Source: Lachnospiraceae bacterium | GTDB lineage: Bacteria; Bacillota; Clostridia; Lachnospirales; Lachnospiraceae | Assembly (NCBI GenBank): GCA_015057505.1 | Contig: SVEG01000001.1 | Location: 124,001-188,000, forward strand | Length of the DNA stretch: 64,000 nt | Direction: 5' to 3' | Shown: positions 24,937 to 35,248 of the stretch, one piece after another | Layout: the number at the start of each line of letters is the position of its first letter | How positions within the stretch are numbered: position 1 is the first letter of the stretch | Position numbers and translations under genes: made by a program | The notes under the pieces: generated by a model | What the model was told of the DNA's origin: nothing | Databases searched by the model: none | The model's input: the letters and a program-made list of their open reading frames with translations, nothing else

Positions 24937-24966
24937 CCGCTTACGTAAAAAAGTAACCGTTTGCTA
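24936..24966 (+). promoter_or_regulatory. Candidate LytTR-type binding site upstream of the ABC transporter operon
   Basis: ACCGCTTAC (24936) and ACCGTTTGC (24956), 20 bases apart, followed by TA. This is nearly the same sequence and spacing as at 22828-22858. It lies ~85 bases before the permease start, which places the transporter operon in the predicted regulon. Confidence 0.65.
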
Positions 24967-25051
24967 TTACTGAGATGTAAATGTTGGACGGATGAGGTAT
25001 GGTTACATTAGAAAGTATTTTAAATGAGAATTGATTGAAGTGGGTGAGATT

Positions 25052-27280
25052 TTGTTTAAGCACGAATTATATAAGATGTTTTTTAATAAATTTTCTGCCG
25101 CATTTATAGCGATTATATTTTTGGTAAATATAGTACAGCTTGTATGGCAGGAGGAAAATAAATATTATTATTCCACAACTTCTTATAATGAGATGTGGTC
25201 AGATATGAAAGAAAGTGCCGGCAATTCAGTAGCAGGCTGGCAAGCTGTTCTTGATAAAATAGTTTCAGAGCATCAGTTAATGCTTGAAGTTGATTTTGAA
25301 GATTCTGCGTCCTTTAATACCAGGTATACAGACAATTTATATTTTGAGACGGCGCTTTATGCTCGTGTAATAGAGGAGATTGAAGCCACACTTGGTTATA
25401 ATGATTATCTTGACGGTATCGAAGCTGCTAAGCACAGATTTGAAGTTATGGGAGATTTTATAGAAAAGGATAATTTTATATATCGTAATCTTGTAAAAAC
25501 CGCAAAGCTTTATGAAGGTATGACGGATATGACACTTGTTCCGGAAGCTTCAGCGGGAGTTAAGATGGCGACTACATCAGAGATTACGGATTTCCTTGTG
25601 CTTGCGTTATTGATGTTTTTGAGTGTGAATATGTGGCTTAAGGAAAAAGAGCAGGGAATGGTTAATCTTATAAGAACAGCGAGGAACGGAAGAGTTAAGC
25701 TTGTTGCTTCTAAGTTTGGAGTACTTGCTGTTGCCTGTACTGTATGCGGAACGATTATATATCTTTCCGATATTGTGGTAGCAGGTACTGTTTATGGGCT
25801 TGGAGATCTTACAAGACCGATTATGACAATAGATACATATATGGGTGCGCTTTGGCGTGTGAGCGTGGGTGAATTCCTTGTTTTGAATCTTATTGCCAGA
25901 ATCGTGGTGTATATATGGTTGGCTTTTTTGATGAGTGTTATTTGTGTGGTTGTGTCAGGTTCAGTTGCCGCATTCGGAAGTATTACATTTCTGTTCGTAG
26001 GAAGCTATGTATTGTATACGACTGTTCCGACACTTTCTGCATTTGCAGTATTTAAATATTTAAATCCTTTTGGGATGCTTCAAACGGAATTGCTTTTCCA
26101 AGGATATGTGGGACTTAATATAGGTGGGTATTCGTTTGATTATGCAAAATGTATGGCGGTGCTTTTGGTAATGGGGTTTGTGGTTTTTGCGCTTATTACA
26201 ACGAGACTTTTTATAAGACACCAGGTCGGCAATATAAGCCATATATACATGCTGTCTGAAAAAGCACAAAAGTTATTTATTAAAGTACGACGCAGATTTG
26301 AGATGCATGTATCCGTTTTGGGACACGAATTATACAGAATATTTATCGCGGGTGTAATACTTGTCGTTGTAATAGTGGCCGCAGTCTTTCAGATATCTTC
26401 CCATAAACCCTATAACATAAGTTATAGGAACGCTGCAGAATATTATGAAAGACAGTACTTGGAGGAACTTTCAGGCCCTGTAACTGAAGCGAAAAAGGCG
26501 TATATTGCTTCGGAAGCAGAGCGGTTTAGAGTACCTGCGGATGAGGCAGAACAGGGGAGAAAAGAGGCACTTGAAAAGGTAGCGGAGAGGCTTACATATC
26601 TTGAATCAAACGAGGGGACATATTTTATATATGATGCGTCTTTTGATGAACTAACAAAGGGTGATTGGTGGAATGAAGATTTTAAGTTAGCAGTATTTTT
26701 GTTGTTGCTTCTGGCTTTTGCAATGCCGACATTTTTTGCACCGGAATGGCAAAGCGGAATGTACAGAATTGTTTCTGCTACCGGGCGAGGAAAGCATAGA
26801 CTTGTACGGATTAGGTATATTACAGGCATAGTACTTACGCTGGTATTTATGGTCATAGCTTACCTGCCGTCATTTTTGCAGGTGGTTATATCGTATGAAA
26901 TTAAGCCGGAGACGTTTTCGTATCCGGCAGGAAGTTTGATGCATCTTGCAAAGTTCGGAACAATGATAAACATTGGTACATACCTTGTCATTGTATATGT
27001 ACTCAGATTCTTGGGTGGTATATTTGCAGCTTTGTTCATTTACAGAATATCGGCTATTATCAAGAATCGTATATACACTATGGTAACGGCATTTGTTGTT
27101 TTATTAATACCTACCGTGATGGCCAGCGTGGATAAAGCATTGGATTTTGTGATGTATCCGTATTCAATGCTTGCAGGAAATTTATTTATGCAGAACGGAG
27201 TTGCGGCAGCAATGTGTATGGCAGTAATTTTTGCGGTAACGGAGCTGATTTTTCTTGCAGAAAAGAGGAGGAAAGTATAA
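25052..27280 (+). CDS. ABC-2-type transporter permease, copy 1
   Basis: About 742 residues. Two similar halves each begin with a helix and a soluble loop: near the start FKHELYKMFFNKFSAAFIAI, and near residue 425 MHVSVLGHELYRIF. Each is followed by several membrane helices, so this looks like a fused ABC-2 permease of ~12 helices. A paralogue lies at 30111-32348. I start at the TTG at 25052, because the paralogue starts at the equivalent FKHELYK; the frame is open to a TTG at 25031. There is a large extracytoplasmic domain between the first two helices. The single ATPase at 35249-36121 probably energises it. Substrate unknown. Confidence 0.8.
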   Translation: MFKHELYKMFFNKFSAAFIAIIFLVNIVQLVWQEENKYYYSTTSYNEMWSDMKESAGNSVAGWQAVLDKIVSEHQLMLEVDFEDSASFNTRYTDNLYFETALYARVIEEIEATLGYNDYLDGIEAAKHRFEVMGDFIEKDNFIYRNLVKTAKLYEGMTDMTLVPEASAGVKMATTSEITDFLVLALLMFLSVNMWLKEKEQGMVNLIRTARNGRVKLVASKFGVLAVACTVCGTIIYLSDIVVAGTVYGLGDLTRPIMTIDTYMGALWRVSVGEFLVLNLIARIVVYIWLAFLMSVICVVVSGSVAAFGSITFLFVGSYVLYTTVPTLSAFAVFKYLNPFGMLQTELLFQGYVGLNIGGYSFDYAKCMAVLLVMGFVVFALITTRLFIRHQVGNISHIYMLSEKAQKLFIKVRRRFEMHVSVLGHELYRIFIAGVILVVVIVAAVFQISSHKPYNISYRNAAEYYERQYLEELSGPVTEAKKAYIASEAERFRVPADEAEQGRKEALEKVAERLTYLESNEGTYFIYDASFDELTKGDWWNEDFKLAVFLLLLLAFAMPTFFAPEWQSGMYRIVSATGRGKHRLVRIRYITGIVLTLVFMVIAYLPSFLQVVISYEIKPETFSYPAGSLMHLAKFGTMINIGTYLVIVYVLRFLGGIFAALFIYRISAIIKNRIYTMVTAFVVLLIPTVMASVDKALDFVMYPYSMLAGNLFMQNGVAAAMCMAVIFAVTELIFLAEKRRKV

Positions 27281-28962
27281 TGAAGAAGATTATATGTGGA
27301 GTATGTTTATTAATGTTGTTGTGTATTATCGGGTGTAACGAGAAAGTTCCGGAAAAGACGGGACCTGTCATATCAACAAGTTCATATGTAACAGAAAGTA
27401 CAACAACTGTATCGGAGGAACCGACAACAGATTATTGGGGACAAGGGCCGGCAGATGCAGTAAAGGATGAAGAACGCGGTGCAGGCCAGATTACAGAGAT
27501 AATAGGTGAGGGTGAAGCTGAAAGACTTGGTGTGGAAAAAACACTTGTATGGGTTGCGGCAAATACACCTAAGGAAACAGTGTTAAAGAAAGTAAATGAG
27601 ATTCTTGTTAATGAGTACGGATGTGATTTTGTTGTGGAATTTCATGAATACAACGAACTTTCATATTTTAATCCTTATTTGAATTACAGTCATGTTGAAA
27701 TGTTGTCGGATATGAAGGAATTAGGGCATAAGGCGGATATTGTTTATGGTGGTGCACAAGGTGAGTTTAGTGTTTTGGTAGAAAAAGGAATATATATACC
27801 GTTTGATGAGTATTTTTCTACGGAGGAAGGGCAGAAGCTCTATAATGCATATGCTCCTGAAATTTGGAAGAAGACCATGAGGGATGGCAAAACATACGGA
27901 TATTATTCAGCGATGTATCCGAACGGTGCAGCATATGCTTTGTGTAATAATGAGCTTGCCGGAAAGTATGGTATTACTTTACCGGAGGATGGATGGTCTT
28001 TTTATGATATGGGAGAAATTCTTGAGAGCGCAAGAATAACCAAAGCAGATATTGCGGATAACGAAGAGTTGTTTTGCTGTATGCCAAATGCACTTCTTCG
28101 TTTGGAGGGGTATTATAATCTCGTAGCTGATACTGCATTTTCAGATACCAGAATTTTATTTAAAAAGAGTGATGATGGAAAGTGGATAGCGGTTAATCCG
28201 GCAGGAGAAGGAGCTCTTATAAAGTTGTGGAAAACAATCAAAGTGTACGCAGACAAAGGATGGTACAGTGTGTGGGATAATGAAGATGCTTCAAAGAATG
28301 CTTTAGCCGGAAGATTTGTTTTTTGTTTTAGAGATATTAGTACCGCAGATATGAGTGATATCGTAGGTAATAAGCATATTATTCGAAACAGAAATGATGT
28401 GTGTGAAGTGGTGATAGGTGCAAAGGAGTATATGGCAAATGAGCCGCAGGAGAATGTGATTACGGGCATAGCTTCATGGTCAGAGCATAAGGAAGAGGCG
28501 CTGAAGTTGATTACACTGATAAATACAGACGCAAAACTCAGTAATTTATTTCAATATGGAGTTGAAGGTGAGCATTATGCTTATGAGGAGAGAATGTTAT
28601 ATAAATTACCGGATAGGGCTCTTATAACCTATCCGGCAGTGTTTCCGCAAATCGGAAATATTAATTTGTTTCATCCGGTATTTATTGATCCTGATGACAA
28701 GCTTATATATTCAAAAGAGATATCTGCTAATTATATTGATGCACCTACGATGATATATGATATTGAAGTGAAAGACTATGCAGAACAGCTATCAAAAATA
28801 TCAGAGATATATGCAAAGTATGCAGAAATCCTCTTTAGCGGAGAATGTGAAGATGTAGAAGTAACTGTTTTTAAGATGGAAGAAGAACTTTCTGCAGCGG
28901 GTATTAATGAGATTGTCGCGGAGATAAACAGGCAGATGAGAGAGCAGGAGGCAAATAAGTGA
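27280..28962 (+). CDS. Extracellular solute-binding-protein-like lipoprotein, copy 1
   Basis: 560 residues. A lipoprotein signal peptide (MKKIICGVCLLMLLCIIGC) is followed by a Thr/Ser-rich linker and a type-1 extracellular binding-protein body. The C-terminus ends AGINEIVAEINRQM, like the C-terminal part of LplA-type binding proteins. It overlaps the permease stop by one base and has GAGGAGG before its ATG. A paralogue lies at 33502-35235 (shared: RLGV.KTLV, N..LVNEYGCDF, AGINEI). Binding proteins normally serve importers; finding two with ABC-2 permeases, which usually export, is unusual. Confidence 0.8.
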   Translation: MKKIICGVCLLMLLCIIGCNEKVPEKTGPVISTSSYVTESTTTVSEEPTTDYWGQGPADAVKDEERGAGQITEIIGEGEAERLGVEKTLVWVAANTPKETVLKKVNEILVNEYGCDFVVEFHEYNELSYFNPYLNYSHVEMLSDMKELGHKADIVYGGAQGEFSVLVEKGIYIPFDEYFSTEEGQKLYNAYAPEIWKKTMRDGKTYGYYSAMYPNGAAYALCNNELAGKYGITLPEDGWSFYDMGEILESARITKADIADNEELFCCMPNALLRLEGYYNLVADTAFSDTRILFKKSDDGKWIAVNPAGEGALIKLWKTIKVYADKGWYSVWDNEDASKNALAGRFVFCFRDISTADMSDIVGNKHIIRNRNDVCEVVIGAKEYMANEPQENVITGIASWSEHKEEALKLITLINTDAKLSNLFQYGVEGEHYAYEERMLYKLPDRALITYPAVFPQIGNINLFHPVFIDPDDKLIYSKEISANYIDAPTMIYDIEVKDYAEQLSKISEIYAKYAEILFSGECEDVEVTVFKMEEELSAAGINEIVAEINRQMREQEANK

Positions 28963-30086
28963 ATAAATTTCTGAGAACTGTAGCAAAGATTTTTATGCTG
29001 GTGACGCTTACACTATTAGTTACTGCTTGCGGTAAAGAGGCGGATAATGATTATAAAATAATAGATAAGGTTAATCACTCACGCTCATTGCTTTATATGA
29101 GTTGTACCGAAGAAGGGCTGTTTTATATGGCAAATGACCAGTTGTTACATTATGTAACAGTCAGTACGGGAGAGGATATGATATATTGTTTTGACCCGAT
29201 TTGTAAGCATGAACCGGTATCCTCCGATAATCCTGATTCTTCTTGTATGGCGGCAGGGTATGTTGATAAAACAAGAATAGCCTATCATAATAGTTTTGTA
29301 TATTTTTTTGTGAGCGATTTATTTAAACATAAGATTTACAAAATGGATATAAGTAGTGGTGTAAGGGAATTAGTGACAGAACTGCCTTTTGATTGTGAGA
29401 TAAATTGTATTGTGTTTGAAGAAGATTATGTTTACTATACCGCGGTAATAAGAGAAGAAGAGGAAGATGGTATAAACTTAAAACGGACATATGATATGGT
29501 AGAGGTAAATCTAAAAGACGGGAAATATAGAATGATTACCAAACTTGGAGAAAAAATAGGTTGTAACAATTTTTTATTTGATGTGTTTGAGCAAACACTT
29601 TTTGTAAGAACATCTGGAAATTATGAATATCATTTTTATGTAATTGATTTAGAAAGTTTGGATATAAAATATGAATTAAATAATGAGGAATATAAACAGA
29701 GAAGTTTTCACGGAGTTTACGACTGTGAAAGTTATTACTATGCGGCAAATGATGGCAAAGAATTTGGTATTTATAATATAACTACAGGGGCAACTAACGT
29801 TTTATGGGAAAAAGGTTTGGAGAGAGAAAGCTTATCAATTTGTTATGGTGCCGGTGGAAAAATGTATTATAGTTTGTATAATTCTGAAACTAAAACAATT
29901 AAGGATTTTCTCTATGATGAGGCTAATGATACGACATGGGACCTTACACAGAAGTGTGAGGAACTTGGTATATTCTTCTATGATGTTTATAGGGGAATGT
30001 TTATTCGGCATTTATATGATGAGTCAGGAGAGGATATAATCGGCAAATCCGTTGTGAGTGAAGCAAGTATTCTTGGTGTACAATAG
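28959..30086 (+). CDS. Lipoprotein with CFDPxCxHEP motif, copy 1
   Basis: 375 residues from a GTG start overlapping the previous stop by 4 bases. The signal peptide has the lipobox LVTAC. The mature part has repeating beta-rich blocks (YMANDQLLHYVTV, VYFFVSDLFKHKIYKMD, DYVYYTAVI, SYYYAANDGKEFGIYNI), suggesting a beta-propeller-like fold. A distinctive motif, CFDPICKHEP followed by NPDSSCMA, is shared with the paralogue at 32353-33474. I do not know the family's function. Confidence 0.7.
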   Translation: MNKFLRTVAKIFMLVTLTLLVTACGKEADNDYKIIDKVNHSRSLLYMSCTEEGLFYMANDQLLHYVTVSTGEDMIYCFDPICKHEPVSSDNPDSSCMAAGYVDKTRIAYHNSFVYFFVSDLFKHKIYKMDISSGVRELVTELPFDCEINCIVFEEDYVYYTAVIREEEEDGINLKRTYDMVEVNLKDGKYRMITKLGEKIGCNNFLFDVFEQTLFVRTSGNYEYHFYVIDLESLDIKYELNNEEYKQRSFHGVYDCESYYYAANDGKEFGIYNITTGATNVLWEKGLERESLSICYGAGGKMYYSLYNSETKTIKDFLYDEANDTTWDLTQKCEELGIFFYDVYRGMFIRHLYDESGEDIIGKSVVSEASILGVQ

Positions 30087-30110
30087 TACTGATTTAAAGG
30101 GGGATTTTAG

Positions 30111-32348
30111 GTGTTTAAACATGAGTTGTACAAAACACTTTTTAATAAAGCATCAGCGATATTTATCATGATAATACTGGCTGTAAATGTACTTCAGCTT
30201 GTATGGCTTGAGAACAGTCGTTACTATTATCCGGTAACTGCCTACAATGAACTATGGGACGACCTTGAAACAAAGGCAGGGGATTCCGTTACGGAGTGGC
30301 AGGCAACCCTTGCTGCGCTTAAGGCAGAGTATCAGAGTATGCGCGCATTGGACTTTAATGAGTTTGAGAACTTTGAGGCAAGGTATACGGGGAGTATTGT
30401 TTTTGAGATGGAGCTTTATTCGAGGGTCATTGCGGAGATAGAATCAACTTTGGGTTATGGTGAGTATCTTAAAGAGATTGAAGCTACAAAGGCCAGATTT
30501 GACATTATGGGAAGTCTTGTGAATAAGGATGATTATATATACCGTAACCTTGTAAAGTCTGCAAAGCTTTACGGGGAACTTACGGTGCTTGAGCCTGTTC
30601 CGGAATCTTCGGCGGGAGTTCTGATGGCGACTGATTCCGACGTGACGGATTTCCTTGTGATTGCACTTATACTGTTCTTTGGCGTAACTGTGTGGCTTAA
30701 GGAAAAGGAACAGGGTATGCTTACAATTTTAAGAACGGCAAAAAACGGAAGAGCAAAGCTGGGAATTACTAAGCTTGCTGTGTTTGCGGTTGTTGTGGTG
30801 ATTTGCGGAACTCTTCTGTATTTATCAAATATTGCGGCGGCATTTTTTACATATGGTCTTGGTGATGTGACAAGACCGGTTATAGCAGTCGATGAATATA
30901 TCGGTGCACTTTGGAGAGTAAGTGTACTTGAATTTTTAGGGCTTAATCTGCTTGTTAAGCTTGTAGTATATATATGGCTTGCATTCCTTGTGAGTGTGAT
31001 ATGTACGGCAGTATCAGGCTCACTGGCGGCATTCGGAAGCATGGCGCTTTTAAGTGTGGGGAGCTATGCAATGTATACTGCAATTCCGGCATTGTCGGTA
31101 TTTGCGGTTTTTAAGTATCTGAATCCTTTTGGGGTTATTAAGACGCAGCTCATTTTTAAGGGTTATAAAGGCTTGAATATTTTTGGGTATCCGTTTGACT
31201 ACAGAAAGTGTGTTGCTGTTGTTCTTGTTGCGGGCTTAATTGTGTTTGCAATTATTGCACTTAGGCTTTTTGTGCGTTATCCGCTAAGGAGCAGTGCAAG
31301 AAAGCCTGCGTTTGTGGGTAAGCTTTTTTCGGGCTATATCAAGGTAAAACGTAAGCTTGAAATGCATGTATCGATTGCGGGACATGAGTTTTACAGGATA
31401 TTTATAAGCGGTGCTGTTTTGCTTGTTCTTGTGGTGGCATTTGTGCTTCAGGTGACGAACAATCAACCGTATCGCATACGATACAGGAGCCTTCAGGAGT
31501 ATTATGTGAAAACATACCTTGAGGAACTTTCGGGGCCTGTAACTGATGAGAAGAAGGAATATATGGAGATTGAAGCAGAGAAGCTTAAACGTCCTGAAGA
31601 TGATGCTGAAAGGGAGCAGAAGAAGGCTGTGCAGGAGGTTATGTCAAGGCTTTCTTATCTTGAAGAAAAAGAAGATGCCTATATTATTTATGATGAACCG
31701 TTCGGGCTTGTTACTGCGGCAGAAGGTAATCATGAGGATATAGTTGAGACTCTGTTTTTTGTAGTGCTTATTGCACTTGCGATGCCTGTCTTTTTTGCAC
31801 CGGAATGGCAGACAGGAATGCGCAAGGTAGTATCAGTTACTTTGCACGGAAAACGTAAGCTTGTGCGTGTGAGATATATTATGGGGGCACTGCTTGCGCT
31901 TGTTATGTTTGTGCTTGCATATCTACCGCCGTTTATGCAGGTGATGTCCTCGTATGAGGTAAAAGGTGAGTTGTTCTCATATCCGTTGGGAAGTCTTATG
32001 AATTTTGCGGAGTCCGGTATGAGAATGAATATAGCAGTGTATCTGCTGGCAGTAGGCGGAATAAGGTTACTTGCCGGTATATTTGCAGCGTTATTTATAT
32101 ATAAAGTATCGGCATTAATAAAGAGCCACATATATACGATGATGGTGTCGTTTGCAGTGTTTGTTATTCCGGTGCTTCTTGCAATGCTTGACAGGAAACT
32201 GGAGCTTGCGATGTATCCGTTTTCGGCATTTGCGGGGAATATGTTTTTGCAGAACAGTGCGGCGGCTGTTACTTGTGTGGGAATTGTAGTGGTAGTGGCG
32301 GTTGTTTTGGGGATTGCGGGAAAGAGGAGAATAGTTGGAAGGAGATAA
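30111..32348 (+). CDS. ABC-2-type transporter permease, copy 2
   Basis: 745 residues from a GTG behind AAAGGGGGA. It is colinear with copy 1 over the whole length (FKHELYKTLFNKASAIFI, WLKEKEQGM, KYLNPFG, EELSGPVT, FFAPEWQ, SYEVKGELFSYPLGSLM). It starts 24 bases after the copy 1 lipoprotein. The pair may form a heterodimeric exporter core. Confidence 0.82.
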   Translation: MFKHELYKTLFNKASAIFIMIILAVNVLQLVWLENSRYYYPVTAYNELWDDLETKAGDSVTEWQATLAALKAEYQSMRALDFNEFENFEARYTGSIVFEMELYSRVIAEIESTLGYGEYLKEIEATKARFDIMGSLVNKDDYIYRNLVKSAKLYGELTVLEPVPESSAGVLMATDSDVTDFLVIALILFFGVTVWLKEKEQGMLTILRTAKNGRAKLGITKLAVFAVVVVICGTLLYLSNIAAAFFTYGLGDVTRPVIAVDEYIGALWRVSVLEFLGLNLLVKLVVYIWLAFLVSVICTAVSGSLAAFGSMALLSVGSYAMYTAIPALSVFAVFKYLNPFGVIKTQLIFKGYKGLNIFGYPFDYRKCVAVVLVAGLIVFAIIALRLFVRYPLRSSARKPAFVGKLFSGYIKVKRKLEMHVSIAGHEFYRIFISGAVLLVLVVAFVLQVTNNQPYRIRYRSLQEYYVKTYLEELSGPVTDEKKEYMEIEAEKLKRPEDDAEREQKKAVQEVMSRLSYLEEKEDAYIIYDEPFGLVTAAEGNHEDIVETLFFVVLIALAMPVFFAPEWQTGMRKVVSVTLHGKRKLVRVRYIMGALLALVMFVLAYLPPFMQVMSSYEVKGELFSYPLGSLMNFAESGMRMNIAVYLLAVGGIRLLAGIFAALFIYKVSALIKSHIYTMMVSFAVFVIPVLLAMLDRKLELAMYPFSAFAGNMFLQNSAAAVTCVGIVVVVAVVLGIAGKRRIVGRR

Positions 32349-32352
32349 AGAT

Positions 32353-33474
32353 ATGAAACATTCAATTAAGACATTATCAATATGTATTATAGGTTTGTTA
32401 GTTTGCTGTATGGCATCTTGTAAGAAAGAAGAGATTAAGAATATGTCATACAGCTATGGGGATATGAACGGTAACTATATTTTGTCTGATAATGGCTTTT
32501 TTTCTATTAAAGATGAACTCGTACACTTCAAGTCGGAAGATACACATGAGGATATTATATTCTGTTTTGACCCTGCATGTGCACATGAGCCTGCATCTGA
32601 GAAAAACCCTGACCCTGAATGTCGTGCCGCGCTTTTTGTTACACAAACGAAAATTGCTTATCATGATGAGTATATCTATTATTTTAATCAAAGCGACTCG
32701 TTTAACTTTGAGCTTTACAGAATGAATATAGATGACGGCGTAAGAGAACTGATTGGAGAATATCCGTATGCATTTTCGCCTTTGTTGTATGCTTTTTATG
32801 GGGATCATCTGTATTGCAATGCCAAAATTATGGAGGAACCCGAGGTTGGTCATGCACTCATGTCTTATGGTGTTTTGTTAGAGATTAATATAAATACCGG
32901 AGAATATAGAATTCTCATGGAACGCGATGAAGAAAGTAACTATGCTGTAAAGGAACTTGATGTTCAAGGAAATACATTGTTTGCAAAAGTTCCAGGCGAA
33001 GATGGGGATTCTCTTATAAGATTGAATCTTGAAACGCTTGAACAAACTGTTGTCATTGAAAAAATGAATTTTCAGGAAAAAATGTATAAAGGAATATATG
33101 ACAGCGATAGCTTTTATTACTGTTCTTTGAATGAAATCGGTATAAGTAATTATGTTTCGGGCGAGGATATCGTACTTATTACTCCGGGTGAAAACAATAT
33201 ATTTACGAGTTTTTATATTTCTAACAGAGGCATTATATACTCTGTCAATACGGTTAACAGAGACGGAGTTGAAAAAGTCCTGTTTTATGATGTGTCAACT
33301 AAAGAAACTATAGATATTACGGAAAAGCAGGAAGCAATCGGAGGTATTCATACATATAACGGTTACCTGAACAAGATTGTATGGTCTGTAAAAAGTGAAC
33401 CTGATGAAAATGGTAGAATAACGGTTGTTGGATATGACATAATGAATATGGCTGCTTTTCTCGGTGAGAATTAA
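32353..33474 (+). CDS. Lipoprotein with CFDPxCxHEP motif, copy 2
   Basis: 373 residues starting at the ATG at 32353 behind GGAAGGAG. Lipobox CCMASC. It shares the motif CFDPACAHEP / NPDPECRA and the beta-rich block pattern with the copy at 28959-30086. In this module it precedes, rather than follows, the binding-protein-like gene. Function unknown. Confidence 0.7.
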   Translation: MKHSIKTLSICIIGLLVCCMASCKKEEIKNMSYSYGDMNGNYILSDNGFFSIKDELVHFKSEDTHEDIIFCFDPACAHEPASEKNPDPECRAALFVTQTKIAYHDEYIYYFNQSDSFNFELYRMNIDDGVRELIGEYPYAFSPLLYAFYGDHLYCNAKIMEEPEVGHALMSYGVLLEININTGEYRILMERDEESNYAVKELDVQGNTLFAKVPGEDGDSLIRLNLETLEQTVVIEKMNFQEKMYKGIYDSDSFYYCSLNEIGISNYVSGEDIVLITPGENNIFTSFYISNRGIIYSVNTVNRDGVEKVLFYDVSTKETIDITEKQEAIGGIHTYNGYLNKIVWSVKSEPDENGRITVVGYDIMNMAAFLGEN

Positions 33475-33501
33475 CTGATATTAAGAGAGGGGATTTAAAA
33501 T

Positions 33502-35235
33502 ATGAAAAAGTTTATTTTGCTGTGTATGACTATATTACTGATTTTTGCACTTGGTTGCGGCAAAGCTGCTGACAATACTACTTCGACGTCTCCGGACATA
33601 ACTACTGAAGCGCAAAATGATGAAAGTCCCACGATTTTTAGTACAACATCAGAATTGGATACAACGCCTAAGATTACATTGGAGGCTCCTCCTGACATAT
33701 CTACTCCTCCGTATGTTGAGATAAAAGAAGAAGAGAAGGGTATTGCCAGACGCAATGAAATCAGGGGCGAAGGAGACAGCCAAAGACTCGGTGTGAATAA
33801 AACACTGGTGTGTGTATGCTACAATCATCTTTTGAATATTCCATCTGCCGAGAGTATAAATGCTCTTAATGAAATGCTTGTTAATGAGTATGGTTGTGAT
33901 TTTACTGTTGAACTACATATTTATTCTGAAAAAGCCCATTCAAAATATTATTATTATGATGTCATAAGCGATTTGTTACAGTCAGGACAACAGATAGATG
34001 TTTTGTCATCTGGCTCATCCAGGTGTTATACAGAGTTTGTTAAGGATGGTGTTTTTGAACCGCTTTCACCATATCTTGAATCAGAAGCCGGTGAGAAGCT
34101 TTGGAATATCTATCCTGAAGAGTTGTGGATAAAGACTACTCGTAATAACGAAATATACGGCATCGCGCAGACGGGAATGGTAGGTGAAAGAATTGTATTA
34201 GACTGTGAAAAGAGTGTTGCCGAAAAATATAATATTACTCTTCCCGAGCGGTGTTCATTCTATGATTTGGAAACAATTTTAAAGGATATAGAAGCAGTGA
34301 ACGGAGCAGATGCTTTTAAGGATGTAATTCCTATTATAGCTAATAATTTTTTAGCTCCGATATATATGGATGGATATTATATTGAATATGCTCTTGGGAA
34401 TATAGGTTATAGACCGGAAGGCGGCAGACCAAGATATCTTCTCAATGCAATCTATTTTAAAAAAGATAATAATGGAAACTGGTTGGCTGTAAATCCGGCC
34501 AAGGAAGAAGCAATTATTTCACTAATGAAGCAAATAAAAAAATATGTTGATAAAGGTTGGTATGTATCCGGTAATGGTTCTATTTTAACCAAATCGAACC
34601 ATGTATTTAGTTTGTCTGAACAATATAATTACGAACAAATAGTCGACAAAAAGGTAGCATTTATAGATGGCTCTAATTCGGAAATTTGGGATATTATCAT
34701 TGGTAATACAACGTACTTACCTTATTCTGCACTTGAAAACTATGTTACAGGAATAGCTTCCTGTTCACAATATAAAGACGAAGCTTTTAAACTTTTGTTA
34801 TTACTCAATACTGAAGAGAAGTTAAGTAACCTTCTCATGTTCGGTATAGAAGGCAAGGATTGGGAATACAAAGATAACAAATTATTTGATTTGGAAACAG
34901 GAAATGAAATCATGGCATACAATGACATGTATGCTGCTTTTTCCAATATAAACCTTATTCCATCCACATATCTCGATCCAGAAGATAAGGTTGCCGGAAT
35001 AAGAGAATTATCCTCCAAGCATGAAGCAAGTCCGCTTATAACACACAACATTGATGTCAGTGCTTATACAGAAAAGATGAAAACAATCAATGCAATCTAC
35101 TGCGCATATATGGGCAAGCTTTTGGTTGGTGAATATGAGGATATTGACGGAGTTATGGCCCAGATGAATTCCATGCTTGAAGAAGCAGGGATTAATGAGA
35201 TTATTGACGACATAAACAGACAAATGCAACAGTGA
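33502..35235 (+). CDS. Extracellular solute-binding-protein-like lipoprotein, copy 2
   Basis: 577 residues. Lipoprotein signal peptide (MKKFILLCMTILLIFALGC), a long Thr/Pro-rich linker (residues 25-75), then the binding-protein body. The C-terminus reads AGINEIIDDINRQM. Paralogue of the gene at 27280. It sits 27 bases after copy 2 of the Cys-motif lipoprotein and 13 bases before the ATPase gene. Confidence 0.8.
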   Translation: MKKFILLCMTILLIFALGCGKAADNTTSTSPDITTEAQNDESPTIFSTTSELDTTPKITLEAPPDISTPPYVEIKEEEKGIARRNEIRGEGDSQRLGVNKTLVCVCYNHLLNIPSAESINALNEMLVNEYGCDFTVELHIYSEKAHSKYYYYDVISDLLQSGQQIDVLSSGSSRCYTEFVKDGVFEPLSPYLESEAGEKLWNIYPEELWIKTTRNNEIYGIAQTGMVGERIVLDCEKSVAEKYNITLPERCSFYDLETILKDIEAVNGADAFKDVIPIIANNFLAPIYMDGYYIEYALGNIGYRPEGGRPRYLLNAIYFKKDNNGNWLAVNPAKEEAIISLMKQIKKYVDKGWYVSGNGSILTKSNHVFSLSEQYNYEQIVDKKVAFIDGSNSEIWDIIIGNTTYLPYSALENYVTGIASCSQYKDEAFKLLLLLNTEEKLSNLLMFGIEGKDWEYKDNKLFDLETGNEIMAYNDMYAAFSNINLIPSTYLDPEDKVAGIRELSSKHEASPLITHNIDVSAYTEKMKTINAIYCAYMGKLLVGEYEDIDGVMAQMNSMLEEAGINEIIDDINRQMQQ

Positions 35236-35248
35236 TTTGGAGGTAATA

